In this document: in pieces, positions 1 to 7,666 of the stretch
How positions within the stretch are numbered: the first letter of the stretch is position 1
How the letters are laid out: the number at the start of each line of letters is the position of its first letter
Assembly: GCF_016464385.1 (NCBI RefSeq)
Contig: NZ_JADMLH010000008.1
Location: forward strand, 1-64,000
Reading direction: 5' to 3'
Source: Nucisporomicrobium flavum
GTDB lineage: Bacteria; Actinomycetota; Actinomycetes; Mycobacteriales; Micromonosporaceae
Length of the DNA: 64,000 bases
Notes under the pieces: model-generated
What the model was told of the DNA's origin: nothing
The model's database searches: none
What the model saw: the letters and a program-made list of their open reading frames with translations, nothing else
Translations under genes and position numbers: made by a program

Positions 1-105
1 ATAGCCCGCCTCAAACGCCACCGCGGCGTCGCCACTCGCTACGACAAGTTAGCCGTCCGCTTCCAAGCCGTCCTGACCATCACCATCATCAGCGAGTGGC
101 TCTGA
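1..105 (+). CDS. IS5-family transposase, C-terminal fragment (cut by window edge)
   Basis: Frame 1 reads 34 residues without a stop and ends in TGA at 103-105. The sequence RHRGVATRYDKLAVRF is typical of the extreme C-terminus of IS5-group DDE transposases (second ORF or fused form), just after the catalytic Glu region. The AT-containing stretch after the stop (about 109-127) is where the right terminal inverted repeat would lie, but its partner is outside the window so the element end cannot be fixed. The catalytic DDE residues are not visible here. Family assignment rests on this short tail only. Confidence 0.6.
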   Translation: MARLKRHRGVATRYDKLAVRFQAVLTITIISEWL

Positions 106-124
106 CCGGCTTTTGAAACACGCC

Positions 125-1996
125 TTAAGCGGGTACGGTCCACCGCTGGTTCGCGGCGCCCGTACAGGACCAGATCTGAAGTTTCGCACCGTCGGCGGTG
201 TTGTTGTCCTTGACGTCGAGGCACTTGCCCGACGCGCTGTTGACGATCGCGCCGTTGGAGATCTGCCACTTCTGGGTCGCGACCGTGCCGATGCAGTCCC
301 AGAGGTGCACGGTGCCACCGTCGGTCGTGGCGTTGTTGGCCACGTCGAGGCACTTGCCGAGGCCGCGTACGGTCCCGTCGGTGCCGATCGTCCACGTCTG
401 GTTGGTGGAGCCGGCGACGCACGACCACAGCTGGGGCAGGTTGCCGTTGGCGGTGGAGCCGTCGGTGACGTCGAGGCACTTGCCGCCCAGCCCGGTGATG
501 GCGCCGGTCCGGCCGGAAGGCGTACCGCCGCCGGTGCCCTGGCTGCCCGTCCACGTGAACGTCGCCGAGGTACGGGTCGGCAGGCTGTAGACGAACGACT
601 GGTTGCCCCAGTTCACCTTGACGCTCTGCGTGCTGCCACTGGTGTTGTACGCGATGAGCGCCTTCGACCCGTCCGGGTTCTTCCACGCCACGTTTTTCAC
701 TGTGCTGTTGGCGGTGGAGTCGATGCGTACGGCGCCCGGCTTCACGAACTTGGTGAGGTGGCCCATCGTGTAGTACTCGACGGTGTAGTCGACCTGCCCG
801 CTGCGGCCGTCCCCGTTGTGCACGGTGATCAGGCCGGTGCAGGTGCCACAGCCGCCGTTGTGCGGCCCCATGTTCTGGTCGACCGCGAGGCTCCATTTCG
901 TCCACGACCGCGCCCAGTTGCGGGTGTAGTCGATGAGGTTGTTCATGTCCTCGGCGTGCTGATTGCTGACCCAGGTGCCGCCCGAGTGCTCGGTGAAATA
1001 CTGATTCATGGACGGGTACTGGGCGCGTACCGATGAAGCCTTGCTCGGATCGCCGCCGTAACCGTGCCAGGCGACGCCGCCGAAATTGGGATGGTTCCGG
1101 ATCGTCGCGTCGTTGACCAGCGGCGCGGCCCATGTGTCGTAATCGCTGTAATTCCAGTCGTGCACCAGCAGCTTCGTGCTCAGGCCGGCCCCCTGCAGGG
1201 CCGGGAGCAGGTCGTTCTTGGCGAACGACTGCAGCCCGGAGACGGACCACTGCATGGACGGGTACCCGGGGCAGCAGCCGGGCTCGTTCTGCTCGGTCAC
1301 GTAATTCACGTGTACGCCCTGAGCCTCGTACCCTTGCAGGTATTTCACGAAGTACTGCGCGTACGCCTTGTAGTACTCGGCTTTGAGGTAGCCCTGGTTG
1401 TAGGAATTGTTGTCCTTCATCCAGTACGGCGCGGACCACGGCGAGGCGAAGAGCGCGAGCTGGGGATTGAGCCCACGAGCCTGCTTCGTCAGCGCCATCA
1501 CGTCGGTGTCGCGGCTGAGCGAGAAATCGTTCACGTCGCAGCACGTCTCGTCGTACGAGTAACTGGACCGCGCCAGGTCCGACGACCCGATGACGTTGCG
1601 TACCGCGCTGACCCCGATGCCGCCGCTGGGGCTGAACAGCTTGGTCATGACGTCGTTACGAGTAGCGGCCGACAGCGCGCCGCTGCCGTTCATCAGCCAC
1701 GCTGCGGTGTCCGTGAACGAGGCACCGCCGCCCTCGAACTGCTGGTACGTCGTGTTCTCGTTGACCGTGATGGTCTGGTCGGCGCTGCCGGTACTCGACG
1801 CGAACGAGACCGGCGTCTGCTGCTGGAGGCCGCGGGTGACCGTACGGCCGCCGCTGTCGCTGGTGGTGGTGAGGTAGATCTGGACGGGCTCGTTCGCGGC
1901 GAACGCCGAGGGGGCGAGGGCCACGGCGGCGCCGGCGCTGAGCAGCGCGGCGCTCACCGCGCCCGCGAGGACGGCTTTCCTTCTGGCATGGGGCAT
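125..1996 (-). CDS. Secreted GH30-family glycoside hydrolase with C-terminal ricin-type lectin (CBM13) domain
   Basis: A 623-aa extracellular glycosidase. Residues 1-33 are a signal peptide (Arg/Lys start, hydrophobic core, cleavage after AFA). The GH30 clan-A barrel covers about 80-400: the FEGGGASFTDTAAW motif opens it, the acid/base Glu is E238 (NEPG) and the nucleophile is E336 (TEHSGG). A beta-sandwich follows to about 485. A beta-trefoil ricin-type domain (about 497-623) with Cys pairs and repeated QxW-type motifs ends the protein and should bind polysaccharide. The substrate is not certain; beta-1,6-glucan, beta-1,6-galactan and glucosylceramide enzymes share this fold. The start at 1996 is chosen because an AAGGGAG ribosome site lies 8 bases upstream and it gives a clean signal peptide; an in-frame ATG at 2083 has neither. 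Confidence 0.9.
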   Translation of the reverse strand: MPHARRKAVLAGAVSAALLSAGAAVALAPSAFAANEPVQIYLTTTSDSGGRTVTRGLQQQTPVSFASSTGSADQTITVNENTTYQQFEGGGASFTDTAAWLMNGSGALSAATRNDVMTKLFSPSGGIGVSAVRNVIGSSDLARSSYSYDETCCDVNDFSLSRDTDVMALTKQARGLNPQLALFASPWSAPYWMKDNNSYNQGYLKAEYYKAYAQYFVKYLQGYEAQGVHVNYVTEQNEPGCCPGYPSMQWSVSGLQSFAKNDLLPALQGAGLSTKLLVHDWNYSDYDTWAAPLVNDATIRNHPNFGGVAWHGYGGDPSKASSVRAQYPSMNQYFTEHSGGTWVSNQHAEDMNNLIDYTRNWARSWTKWSLAVDQNMGPHNGGCGTCTGLITVHNGDGRSGQVDYTVEYYTMGHLTKFVKPGAVRIDSTANSTVKNVAWKNPDGSKALIAYNTSGSTQSVKVNWGNQSFVYSLPTRTSATFTWTGSQGTGGGTPSGRTGAITGLGGKCLDVTDGSTANGNLPQLWSCVAGSTNQTWTIGTDGTVRGLGKCLDVANNATTDGGTVHLWDCIGTVATQKWQISNGAIVNSASGKCLDVKDNNTADGAKLQIWSCTGAANQRWTVPA

Positions 1997-2441
1997 GGTG
2001 GGGACTCCCTTGACGGCAGGTGGGGGCCTGACCGGGACAGGTAAGGAAGCGAACAATAACCAGCGCGGTCTATGGCCTGTCAACCGTCCGTGAGGCCGTC
2101 AATCACCGTGTTTCAGCAGCCCAGAGGCATGGTACGAAGCTTAAAATAAGTTTCACTTAATCGGTTCGGCAGCCGATAACGGAAACCGGGCACAGTCGAC
2201 CCGTTCGGCCACCGGTTCCACCCGGCCCGCCCGTCTTCCTTACGCCTTCATTAGCACCGTTGAGCTGCGGTTTCGCGCAGGCGCACACTGCTGGACAGGT
2301 CGCCGTCCCCCAGGAACAGGGGCCCGGTCGGCGCGGGGGCGCGTCGGCCGAGCCCCGTCCGGCCGCAAACACGCGCCCCGAGGCACCGGTGTCCGTTCCG
2401 CGGCTCGTGAGTCGATCTGGCAGACTGGCCGCTGTAGCTCA

Positions 2442-2532
2442 GGAGGGCTCGCCTAGTGGCCGATGGCGCCGGTCTTGAAAACCGGTGAGGCGTTCCGCGT
2501 CTCCGTGGGTTCGAATCCCACGCCCTCCGCCA
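2442..2532 (+). tRNA. tRNA-Ser (anticodon UGA), intact, CCA encoded
   Basis: The acceptor stem GGAGGGC (2442-2448) pairs with GCCCTCC (2522-2528), followed by discriminator G and encoded CCA (2530-2532). The anticodon stem CCGGT/ACCGG (2469-2473/2481-2485) carries loop CTTGAAA with anticodon TGA at 2476-2478. A long variable arm follows, as expected for class II tRNA-Ser, then the T-loop GGTTCGAATCC. The 3' part from 2469 on is repeated twice downstream, making this gene the integration target of the island. It stays functional because the inserted element brings back the same 3' sequence. Confidence 0.97.
2469..2530 (+). repeat. att copy 1 (tRNA-side junction), 62-bp 3' half of tRNA-Ser
   Basis: Identical over 62 bp to 21565-21626 and, with one A-to-G change in the anticodon loop, to 31952-32013. 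It runs from the anticodon stem to the CCGC just before CCA, the usual identity block left by tyrosine integrases at tRNA 3' ends. It marks the left end of element A. Confidence 0.93.
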
Positions 2533-2543
2533 GATGAACAGCA

Positions 2544-2587
2544 GAAACCCCCGCTGAGCTGCACGTACGCAGCCCAACGGGGGTTTC
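2544..2587 (+). terminator. Factor-independent terminator after tRNA-Ser
   Basis: GAAACCCCCG (2544-2553) pairs perfectly with CGGGGGTTTC (2578-2587) across a 24-base loop that can form its own short stem, with T residues following on the plus strand. It sits 12 bases after the tRNA and lies inside element A, so after integration the element supplies the tRNA terminator. It is also T-rich on the other strand and could work both ways. Confidence 0.7.
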
Positions 2588-2694
2588 ATTCGATTGATCG
2601 ACAGTCTCACTTGATCTCACCGGGAATCACCCGATCTCACTCGCCCCGACCATAGGGCGACTACGAGCATCACCCGAGGGACCTAGACGAACTC

Positions 2695-3121
2695 TTGGTC
2701 CATAGACAGCGCTGGGACATTGTCAGGTGCGCGCCGAGCAGGGCAGCCTTGCCGCCGTCGCGGTTCTGCCATGTGGCCGTCAGGACGGCGACAGTGATCA
2801 GCAGGCCGGCGGTGTCGGTGACGATGAACCGCCTACGGCCGTTGATTTCTTGCCCGCGTCGAAGCCCCGCGCGTCCCGTCCGACGGTGTCGGCGCCCCCT
2901 GGCCCTCGGGGGTGCAGTACCAGTACACCGTCTGCCAGGGCAGATCTGTCGGTAGGTACCGACACGGACAGCCCGAGCGGACCAGGCAGAGGACCGCGTT
3001 GACAGTCTCGAGCCGAGGAGGGCTTATCAGGTCAACCGCCGCCGTTCGGCTCGGGGAAGCAACTCCTCGACCAGGCCCACTGGGCGTCGGTCACGTCAGA
3101 CGGGTAGCCGCGGCGCGATGA
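2695..3121 (-). pseudogene. Degenerate IS5-family transposase relic
   Basis: Minus-strand translation in shifting frames gives the landmarks of an IS5-group transposase in order: YPSDVTDAQWA (N-terminal, near 3115), PWQTVYWY (near 2920), then INGRRRFIVTDTAG and TATWQNRDGGKAALL (2710-2850). At least two frameshifts separate them (for example one base lost in the GKK-INGRR segment near 2850), stop codons interrupt the first part, and the middle of the gene is deleted. It is a dead fragment next to the tRNA in the left arm of element A. Confidence 0.72.
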
Positions 3122-3923
3122 CACCCGATGCCCTGCCGACTCCCAGAAGAGCTGTCATGCCTCCACACCATCTACATGAGCCCTTCTCAAGCACTCATTG
3201 AGCTGCGAACCCTTCGCACCCGGGTCGACGTCGGCCGTGAACCCCGCTCAACTTCGAAGAGTCACTTCGATCTTTCCGGGTCCGACACCTGACGATAGCT
3301 GAAAGGCCGCACTCGCCTCTAGACCGCCATGAATGCAGGCGTCTGCACCCAACGGCCCACAACGGTCATACCACCTCCCTTGGAGAAATCCCCGCTCTAG
3401 CGTGCCGATCAAGCTCGCCTCCTCCCGTCTAGACGATCCAATCAGATGTGATTCACCCCATCTTCCGATCACATTCTGTAGTGGATGCGAACTAGCACTT
3501 CCAGCAGGCCGAAATGTTGCTCCGTCCAGTTCTGAGACCCTTCACCAGGATCTCTACCCCACCGTTAGTCCACGAAGCCTGTTCAGGCTGCGGGCCAGCG
3601 TCGCCACGTGCAGTGAGGGAAGTTCGGCGAGAGGTTGCGGCCGCAAGTATTCCTTCCACAATCACGTCTGTAAATGTTCTTGACCAGATAGCAGCGCTTA
3701 TGTAACGTTCGAGATGCGCAGGCCGTTGTTACTCACAGCCAACAAAGCCCAACCTCCTCTGTTCGCAGAATCTCCCATTCTTGCCGATCGCAAAAATGCG
3801 CGACCTGCTCCGTACTTCATGGCGCATGTAGCGATATGACGACACGTACGAAAGCGCAGTGGGTGAAGTATGACTGCGAAGTTAGGGCGCAACAGTCGCC
3901 AACCCCTCAGAAAGGTGCACCAA
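3122..3923. other. Intergenic stretch without a supportable gene
   Basis: About 800 bp of lower GC than the chromosome. Short open frames exist (the best is 116 codons, 3333-3683 plus), but none has a ribosome site, actinobacterial codon bias or a recognisable protein. It holds the promoter of the secreted protein at 3924 and is otherwise unassigned island DNA. Confidence 0.5.
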
Positions 3924-4376
3924 GTGCGAAGAAGCTCATTCACAAAACTGATTCGCCGTACGATCGCGGCACTCGGATTCGCGGCGGTCGCCGCAACGCT
4001 AGCCTTCCCTGGAGTCGCCCAAGCGGCTTCTAATCACTCTATTTCTGGGGAGACTTGGAGTGATTCTAATAAGTGGTACAACTCCACCAACGTTCGCACG
4101 AAGTCAGGCACCGGAAACGTTCAAGTCAATCTATCCACAACACCCTGCTGGCTCGACGGGAATGGCAAATGTTCTACGTATGACGACATGAAGTGGCAAC
4201 TCCTGAACCCAGACGGCAGCGTAATCAGCGGAAGCTACACGACAGGAATCGATCGCAATGAAACGGTAACGATAGCCTCCCTGTCCAATGGCAGGCAGTT
4301 CCGGAACGCTTTCGCGCGCGGCCACGCCTGCTTCACTAATTGCCGCCATACGTTCGATGGCACAGAGTACTACTAG
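3924..4376 (+). CDS. Small secreted protein, function unknown (island cargo)
   Basis: A 150-aa precursor. The GTG at 3924 is preferred over an upstream ATG at 3870 because GAAAGG lies 8 bases before it and it gives a compact signal peptide (RRSS... then a hydrophobic core, cleavage after VAQA near residue 34). The mature protein (about 116 aa) is rich in Ser, Thr, Asn and Trp and has two Cys pairs (CWLDGNGKC and CFTNC), suggesting a disulphide-bonded beta-rich exported domain. No family is recognised. A terminator follows directly. The low-GC codon use differs from chromosomal neighbours. A toxin or surface-interaction role is possible but not shown. Confidence 0.75.
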   Translation: MRRSSFTKLIRRTIAALGFAAVAATLAFPGVAQAASNHSISGETWSDSNKWYNSTNVRTKSGTGNVQVNLSTTPCWLDGNGKCSTYDDMKWQLLNPDGSVISGSYTTGIDRNETVTIASLSNGRQFRNAFARGHACFTNCRHTFDGTEYY

Positions 4377-4387
4377 AAGCATAAGAG

Positions 4388-4431
4388 AAGGTGGTGGTGG
4401 TGGCGGAGCATTCGCTCCCCCACCACCTTTT
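4388..4431 (+). terminator. Intrinsic terminator after the secreted-protein gene
   Basis: AAGGTGGTGG (4388-4397) pairs with CCACCACCTT (4420-4429), with an inner GGAGC/GCTCC stem, followed by TT. It begins 11 bases after the stop at 4376 and separates this gene from the lipoprotein gene at 4474. Confidence 0.85.
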
Positions 4432-4473
4432 GACGAGCGACCTGCTTTCGGCGTTTAGGATTGGCGACTGTGC

Positions 4474-5001
4474 ATGACTTCTCTGTCTTCTACAGGAATC
4501 AATAGACGACGTGCCCAGCTTAGGGTTGTAAGTACGTTACTCGCTGCCCTAGTGGCCTCAGGTTGCCAAGCCAGCCACACACAGGCGGACCCTTCATCTG
4601 ACCGAGCTGACTGGATTTCGGCGGATCAGGCAGAGCTTGAATACAAGGACGAAGCTCGAAACCTTACTCTCGCACCAAAATGGGAATGGCCGCAAGGCAA
4701 ACTGTATGAAAGCCATGCTCCCGACGGAAAGGAGATGGTTTACGGCGTCAACACCGGCAGGGTCGATGCCGCCTGGTATTGGCACTGCACTTGGGCTCGC
4801 AACTATTTTGGCGCCACGTCATCCACTGAGCGGGATGCGGACTTTCAGCAGGTCCTACGGCTTAAGGACTCTGCGTTCTATCGCTACGGGTTGGCACCAG
4901 AAGACAAGGGTCCACGCGATAGAGTCATCGCCCTTGCCCAATCAGGACACACAGAACAACTTCATGATATTATCGAATCAAACTGCCCGCCGAAAAGCTA
5001 G
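4474..5001 (+). CDS. Putative lipoprotein, function unknown (island cargo)
   Basis: A 175-aa protein. Residues 11-31 carry Arg residues, a hydrophobic run and the lipobox LVASGC, so the Cys at about 31 should be lipidated and the protein tethered outside the membrane. The exported part holds Trp-rich and Glu/Asp-rich stretches (KWEWPQG, WYWHCTWARNYFG) and ends in NCPPKS. No family is recognised. It lies 46 bp before the membrane-protein gene at 5048 on the same strand, so the two may be co-transcribed. Low GC marks it as imported cargo. Confidence 0.75.
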   Translation: MTSLSSTGINRRRAQLRVVSTLLAALVASGCQASHTQADPSSDRADWISADQAELEYKDEARNLTLAPKWEWPQGKLYESHAPDGKEMVYGVNTGRVDAAWYWHCTWARNYFGATSSTERDADFQQVLRLKDSAFYRYGLAPEDKGPRDRVIALAQSGHTEQLHDIIESNCPPKS

Positions 5002-5047
5002 TTTGCACGATCAAGAGCGGCGCGTAATCGAATAATAAGAGGCGGAC

Positions 5048-5791
5048 ATGTTTGCTACACGATCGGTCGATACAGGAATCACGGCCGAAGCAGTCAGGTA
5101 TAACGGTCGTGCGGTACTCCTCTCTTCCGTGGCCCTCGGCATAGCCGCATTTCTCAGCGACTTAGTTCCTGGAACGCTCGGAGCCATCCTGCTGACACTG
5201 ACGAGTAGCGGATTTGCATGGGGAATGGCTGCCTTACTTCTGGGTTTTAGGCAGAACACTTGGCGAGCCGCCGCTCTTGCCGGCGCGGCCACTCTCATCA
5301 TCGCTACAGTAGTTTACTATGCAATGATCCTCGGGATTAGCCAACGGTGGCGCGGCGGAAGCCTTCAGGACGGCAGCTCTGCTGATTACATCGGTTTGCT
5401 CTCAGTTGGTCGCGCTGCGGCTCTCTGGACGATGGCATCACTGTGCGCTGGCCCCGTCCTCGGAGTGATCGGCTGGAAGATAAAGGTTGGCAGCGAACGT
5501 CAAAGCTCGATCCTCATCGCTGCGTCTTTCGGACTGTTTTCTGCTGACGGCTTTGATGCCATGATCTTTCGAACCTCTCTGCGGGAGCATCTGCATAATT
5601 TTGGGGTTCAATTCGTGCAGCCGGGATTCCTGACAATCGTATTCTCAGCTCTGGCAGCGTTCTACTTACTGAGGCAGCGAGGGATTAGAGCCACCACAGT
5701 AACTTTCATAGCTTCTGCTATTCTGAGTGTGACTCTAAGTATCTTGCTTTGGAGGTTTGCGTCAATTGTGCGGGTGATGGTCTCAGTTTGA
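5048..5791 (+). CDS. Polytopic membrane protein (DUF6518-like), function unknown
   Basis: A 247-aa protein with about six to seven hydrophobic segments (near residues 22-45, 48-66, 74-95, 122-145, 155-172, 186-205, 217-240). Overall size and helix pattern resemble small actinobacterial DUF6518-type membrane proteins, but this match is made by eye and is weak. It follows the lipoprotein gene and is transcribed towards the integrase gene, ending 167 bp before the convergent integrase stop. Low-GC island codon use. Confidence 0.7.
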   Translation: MFATRSVDTGITAEAVRYNGRAVLLSSVALGIAAFLSDLVPGTLGAILLTLTSSGFAWGMAALLLGFRQNTWRAAALAGAATLIIATVVYYAMILGISQRWRGGSLQDGSSADYIGLLSVGRAAALWTMASLCAGPVLGVIGWKIKVGSERQSSILIAASFGLFSADGFDAMIFRTSLREHLHNFGVQFVQPGFLTIVFSALAAFYLLRQRGIRATTVTFIASAILSVTLSILLWRFASIVRVMVSV

Positions 5792-5958
5792 TGGCCCTTC
5801 GAAGTTGTTCGGGGTTCACGGCTGACGCCGATCCGGGTGTGAAGGGCTTGCAGCAAGGCCGTGAGCCCAAACCATCGGCGGGAGTCCTGGACTCGCAGAG
5901 CGCCATTATTGCCCGAGTTCTACAGCGTGGCTTATCCGGAATGTCGCAGCCACGAAGC

Positions 5959-7347
5959 TTAGGTTATGCGCGGCTCGCCCAGCGCCGCGTCGATGCGGCG
6001 GCGGGCTGCCTCGTCTTGCCCCTCGATGCACTTGGCGTAGACCTTAAGCAGGACATGCACGCTGTGTCCCGCCCACTCGGCAACCTGTGTTGCCGGCACT
6101 CCCTCATTGAGCCATAGGGACACGGCCGCGTGCCGAAGGTCGTACGGACGCTGGGCGAGCGGCGACTTCTGCTGTGTCGGGGTCAGGGCCGCTCGACGAG
6201 CAGCTCGCCACACCCGCGCGTAGGTCTCCTTCGACACCGGGCCGCTGCCGTATCCCTGTGTCACGAAGATCCGGCCGTCGGGTGCGTGCCCGAACTCCGC
6301 GATGTGCCAGCGCAGGGCCCGCACAAGCGGCGGGGCAGCCGGCACCGGACGAATAGCGGTCTTCGCCCGGTGCTTGAGCTCCCTATCCTCCCGTACGGCC
6401 TGGCTGTCGTCGCCCCACCCTTGCCCGACATGCTGAGTTGAGCCAGAGAGACGGAGCATCCCCCAACCGTCCTCGGGAAGCTCGCAGTCCTCGATATGGA
6501 GGTGAAGCGCCTCGGCCGGACGCAACGCGGCGTAGTACAGGCAGGCGAAGAACGCCACCAGGCGAGGATGCCGGTCGGCAACCGCGCCGAGCAGGTCGAG
6601 CGCCTGGCTTGGGTTGACGACGGAACGGCGGTCCACCTCGTCATCCGACTTCGGCGTCACCCACTGGACGTGGTCCATCGGGTGAGCTTGGAGGAGTCGT
6701 AGCTCCACCGCGTACCGCAGCGCGCCGTAGAACACGGCCCGCTTGCGGGAAATCGTGGTTGCCGCGGCCTGCTTTCCATCGATGCGCAGCGAGAGCGTGT
6801 CGAGCGCCTTCCGGACGAGGGCCGAGTCCTCGAGATCGTTGAGATTGACGGTATTGGCGGCGAGCCATCGGATCGTCGGGGCGAGATCGTCAGGCGGTGG
6901 ACCTGCGTCACGGCGGGCCTTGTTGAACGACCAGGCGTAGAGCGCCCGGCGGATGTCCGCGTCAGCCGGCGCGCCGCGTGTGGTCTTGAGAAGCGCGGGA
7001 GTGACGGTAGCCAGTGCCTCGGCGATGCCTTTCCGGTGCTTGCCTGCGGCTCGCGGCCACTTCATGTCGACGAACGCCACGGCGTGGTCGTACCAGGATC
7101 GGCTGTTGCGTTGCCGGGCCATCGGCTCGGGGAGGCCGGCCGCCTCGTCGAACGCGATGCCCTCTCGCTGCGCTGTCATCAGCTTGGCGCGGAAGCTCTC
7201 CGCGAGTGCCTTGGTCTGGAATCTGTCACCGAAGACCTTGCCGGCGACGACCCACCGAACGCGATAGCTGCTCTGCGGCTTGCCGGTCCGTCGGTCCTTG
7301 CCTTTGTGCTCCTGGATTCCCCAGACCTTCACGTCGTAGGTGCTCAT
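5959..7347 (-). CDS. int: Tyrosine recombinase (AICE integrase), intact
   Basis: A 462-aa phage-type integrase that should recombine the attachment site with the 3' end of tRNA-Ser. An N-terminal arm-binding/SAM-like region (about 1-210) precedes the catalytic domain: ALRPAEALHL holds the first Arg, R405-H406 form box II (YDLRH, with Tyr402 where most relatives have His), H428 is in AGHS, and Y437 (KVYAK) is the nucleophile. It overlaps the excisionase gene by 4 bp (ATGA type), so the two are translationally coupled. A close, truncated homologue lies at 23868-24857. Unusually, 3.4 kb of cargo separates it from the tRNA-side att copy. Confidence 0.95.
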   Translation of the reverse strand: MSTYDVKVWGIQEHKGKDRRTGKPQSSYRVRWVVAGKVFGDRFQTKALAESFRAKLMTAQREGIAFDEAAGLPEPMARQRNSRSWYDHAVAFVDMKWPRAAGKHRKGIAEALATVTPALLKTTRGAPADADIRRALYAWSFNKARRDAGPPPDDLAPTIRWLAANTVNLNDLEDSALVRKALDTLSLRIDGKQAAATTISRKRAVFYGALRYAVELRLLQAHPMDHVQWVTPKSDDEVDRRSVVNPSQALDLLGAVADRHPRLVAFFACLYYAALRPAEALHLHIEDCELPEDGWGMLRLSGSTQHVGQGWGDDSQAVREDRELKHRAKTAIRPVPAAPPLVRALRWHIAEFGHAPDGRIFVTQGYGSGPVSKETYARVWRAARRAALTPTQQKSPLAQRPYDLRHAAVSLWLNEGVPATQVAEWAGHSVHVLLKVYAKCIEGQDEAARRRIDAALGEPRIT

Positions 7348-7532
7348 GCGGCCTGCGGCTCCTCTCGGGCGGACAGCCAGGACTCGAAGTCGGCCCGGCG
7401 GATGCGGATCGATCGGTTGGGCATCTTGTAGTGGCGTGGCGCCAGGCCGATGGCCTTCCAGCGGAAGAACGTCGAGCGGGGTACGGCCATCTGGGCAAGG
7501 AACTCATCGAGGGTGAGAAAGTCGCTGGGCAC
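7344..7532 (-). CDS. xis: Excisionase / helix-turn-helix DNA-binding protein
   Basis: A 62-aa protein of the MerR/AlpA-like excisionase fold: LTLDEFLAQMAVPRSTFFRW is the helix-turn-helix, followed by a wing (RSIRIRRADFESWL). Such proteins sit upstream of AICE integrases and direct excision by bending DNA at the attachment site. It overlaps int by 4 bp. The gene starts 57 bp from a large inverted repeat array (7589-7663) that may bind it or the replication protein. Confidence 0.88.
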   Translation of the reverse strand: MPSDFLTLDEFLAQMAVPRSTFFRWKAIGLAPRHYKMPNRSIRIRRADFESWLSAREEPQAA

Positions 7533-7588
7533 GGATTCCGCCTCCTGGCGAGGGTGGTGGTCTGGCGGGGTCGCAGCGGTCGGGATGC

Positions 7589-7663
7589 GTCTGCCAGAAC
7601 TGCCACAACTGCCGGAACCTCGGCGGCACAGGGGTTGTGGCGGTTGTGGCAGTTCTGGCAGAC
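7589..7663. repeat. Iteron-like inverted array between rep and xis
   Basis: Three head-to-tail 9-mers TGCCAGAAC, TGCCACAAC, TGCCGGAAC (7592-7618) are mirrored by three reverse copies (7634-7660: CGCCACAAC, TGCCACAAC, TGCCAGAAC on the minus strand). The outer 25-bp arms (7589-7613 and 7639-7663) match in 24 positions. It lies just beyond the rep stop (7667) and before xis. It could be an iteron origin, an arm-type site array for Int/Xis, or a strong terminator; the 9-bp periodicity favours a protein-binding array. Confidence 0.8.
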
Positions 7664-7666
7664 GGC

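Noticed and set aside
1064..2044. Long plus-strand open frame opposite the GH30 gene
   Set aside because: High GC leaves antisense frames open; composition is Arg/Gly/Val-rich without motifs, while the minus strand has a complete glycosidase.
3333..3683. 116-codon frame in the left arm of element A
   Set aside because: No ribosome site, no coding bias and no recognisable domain.
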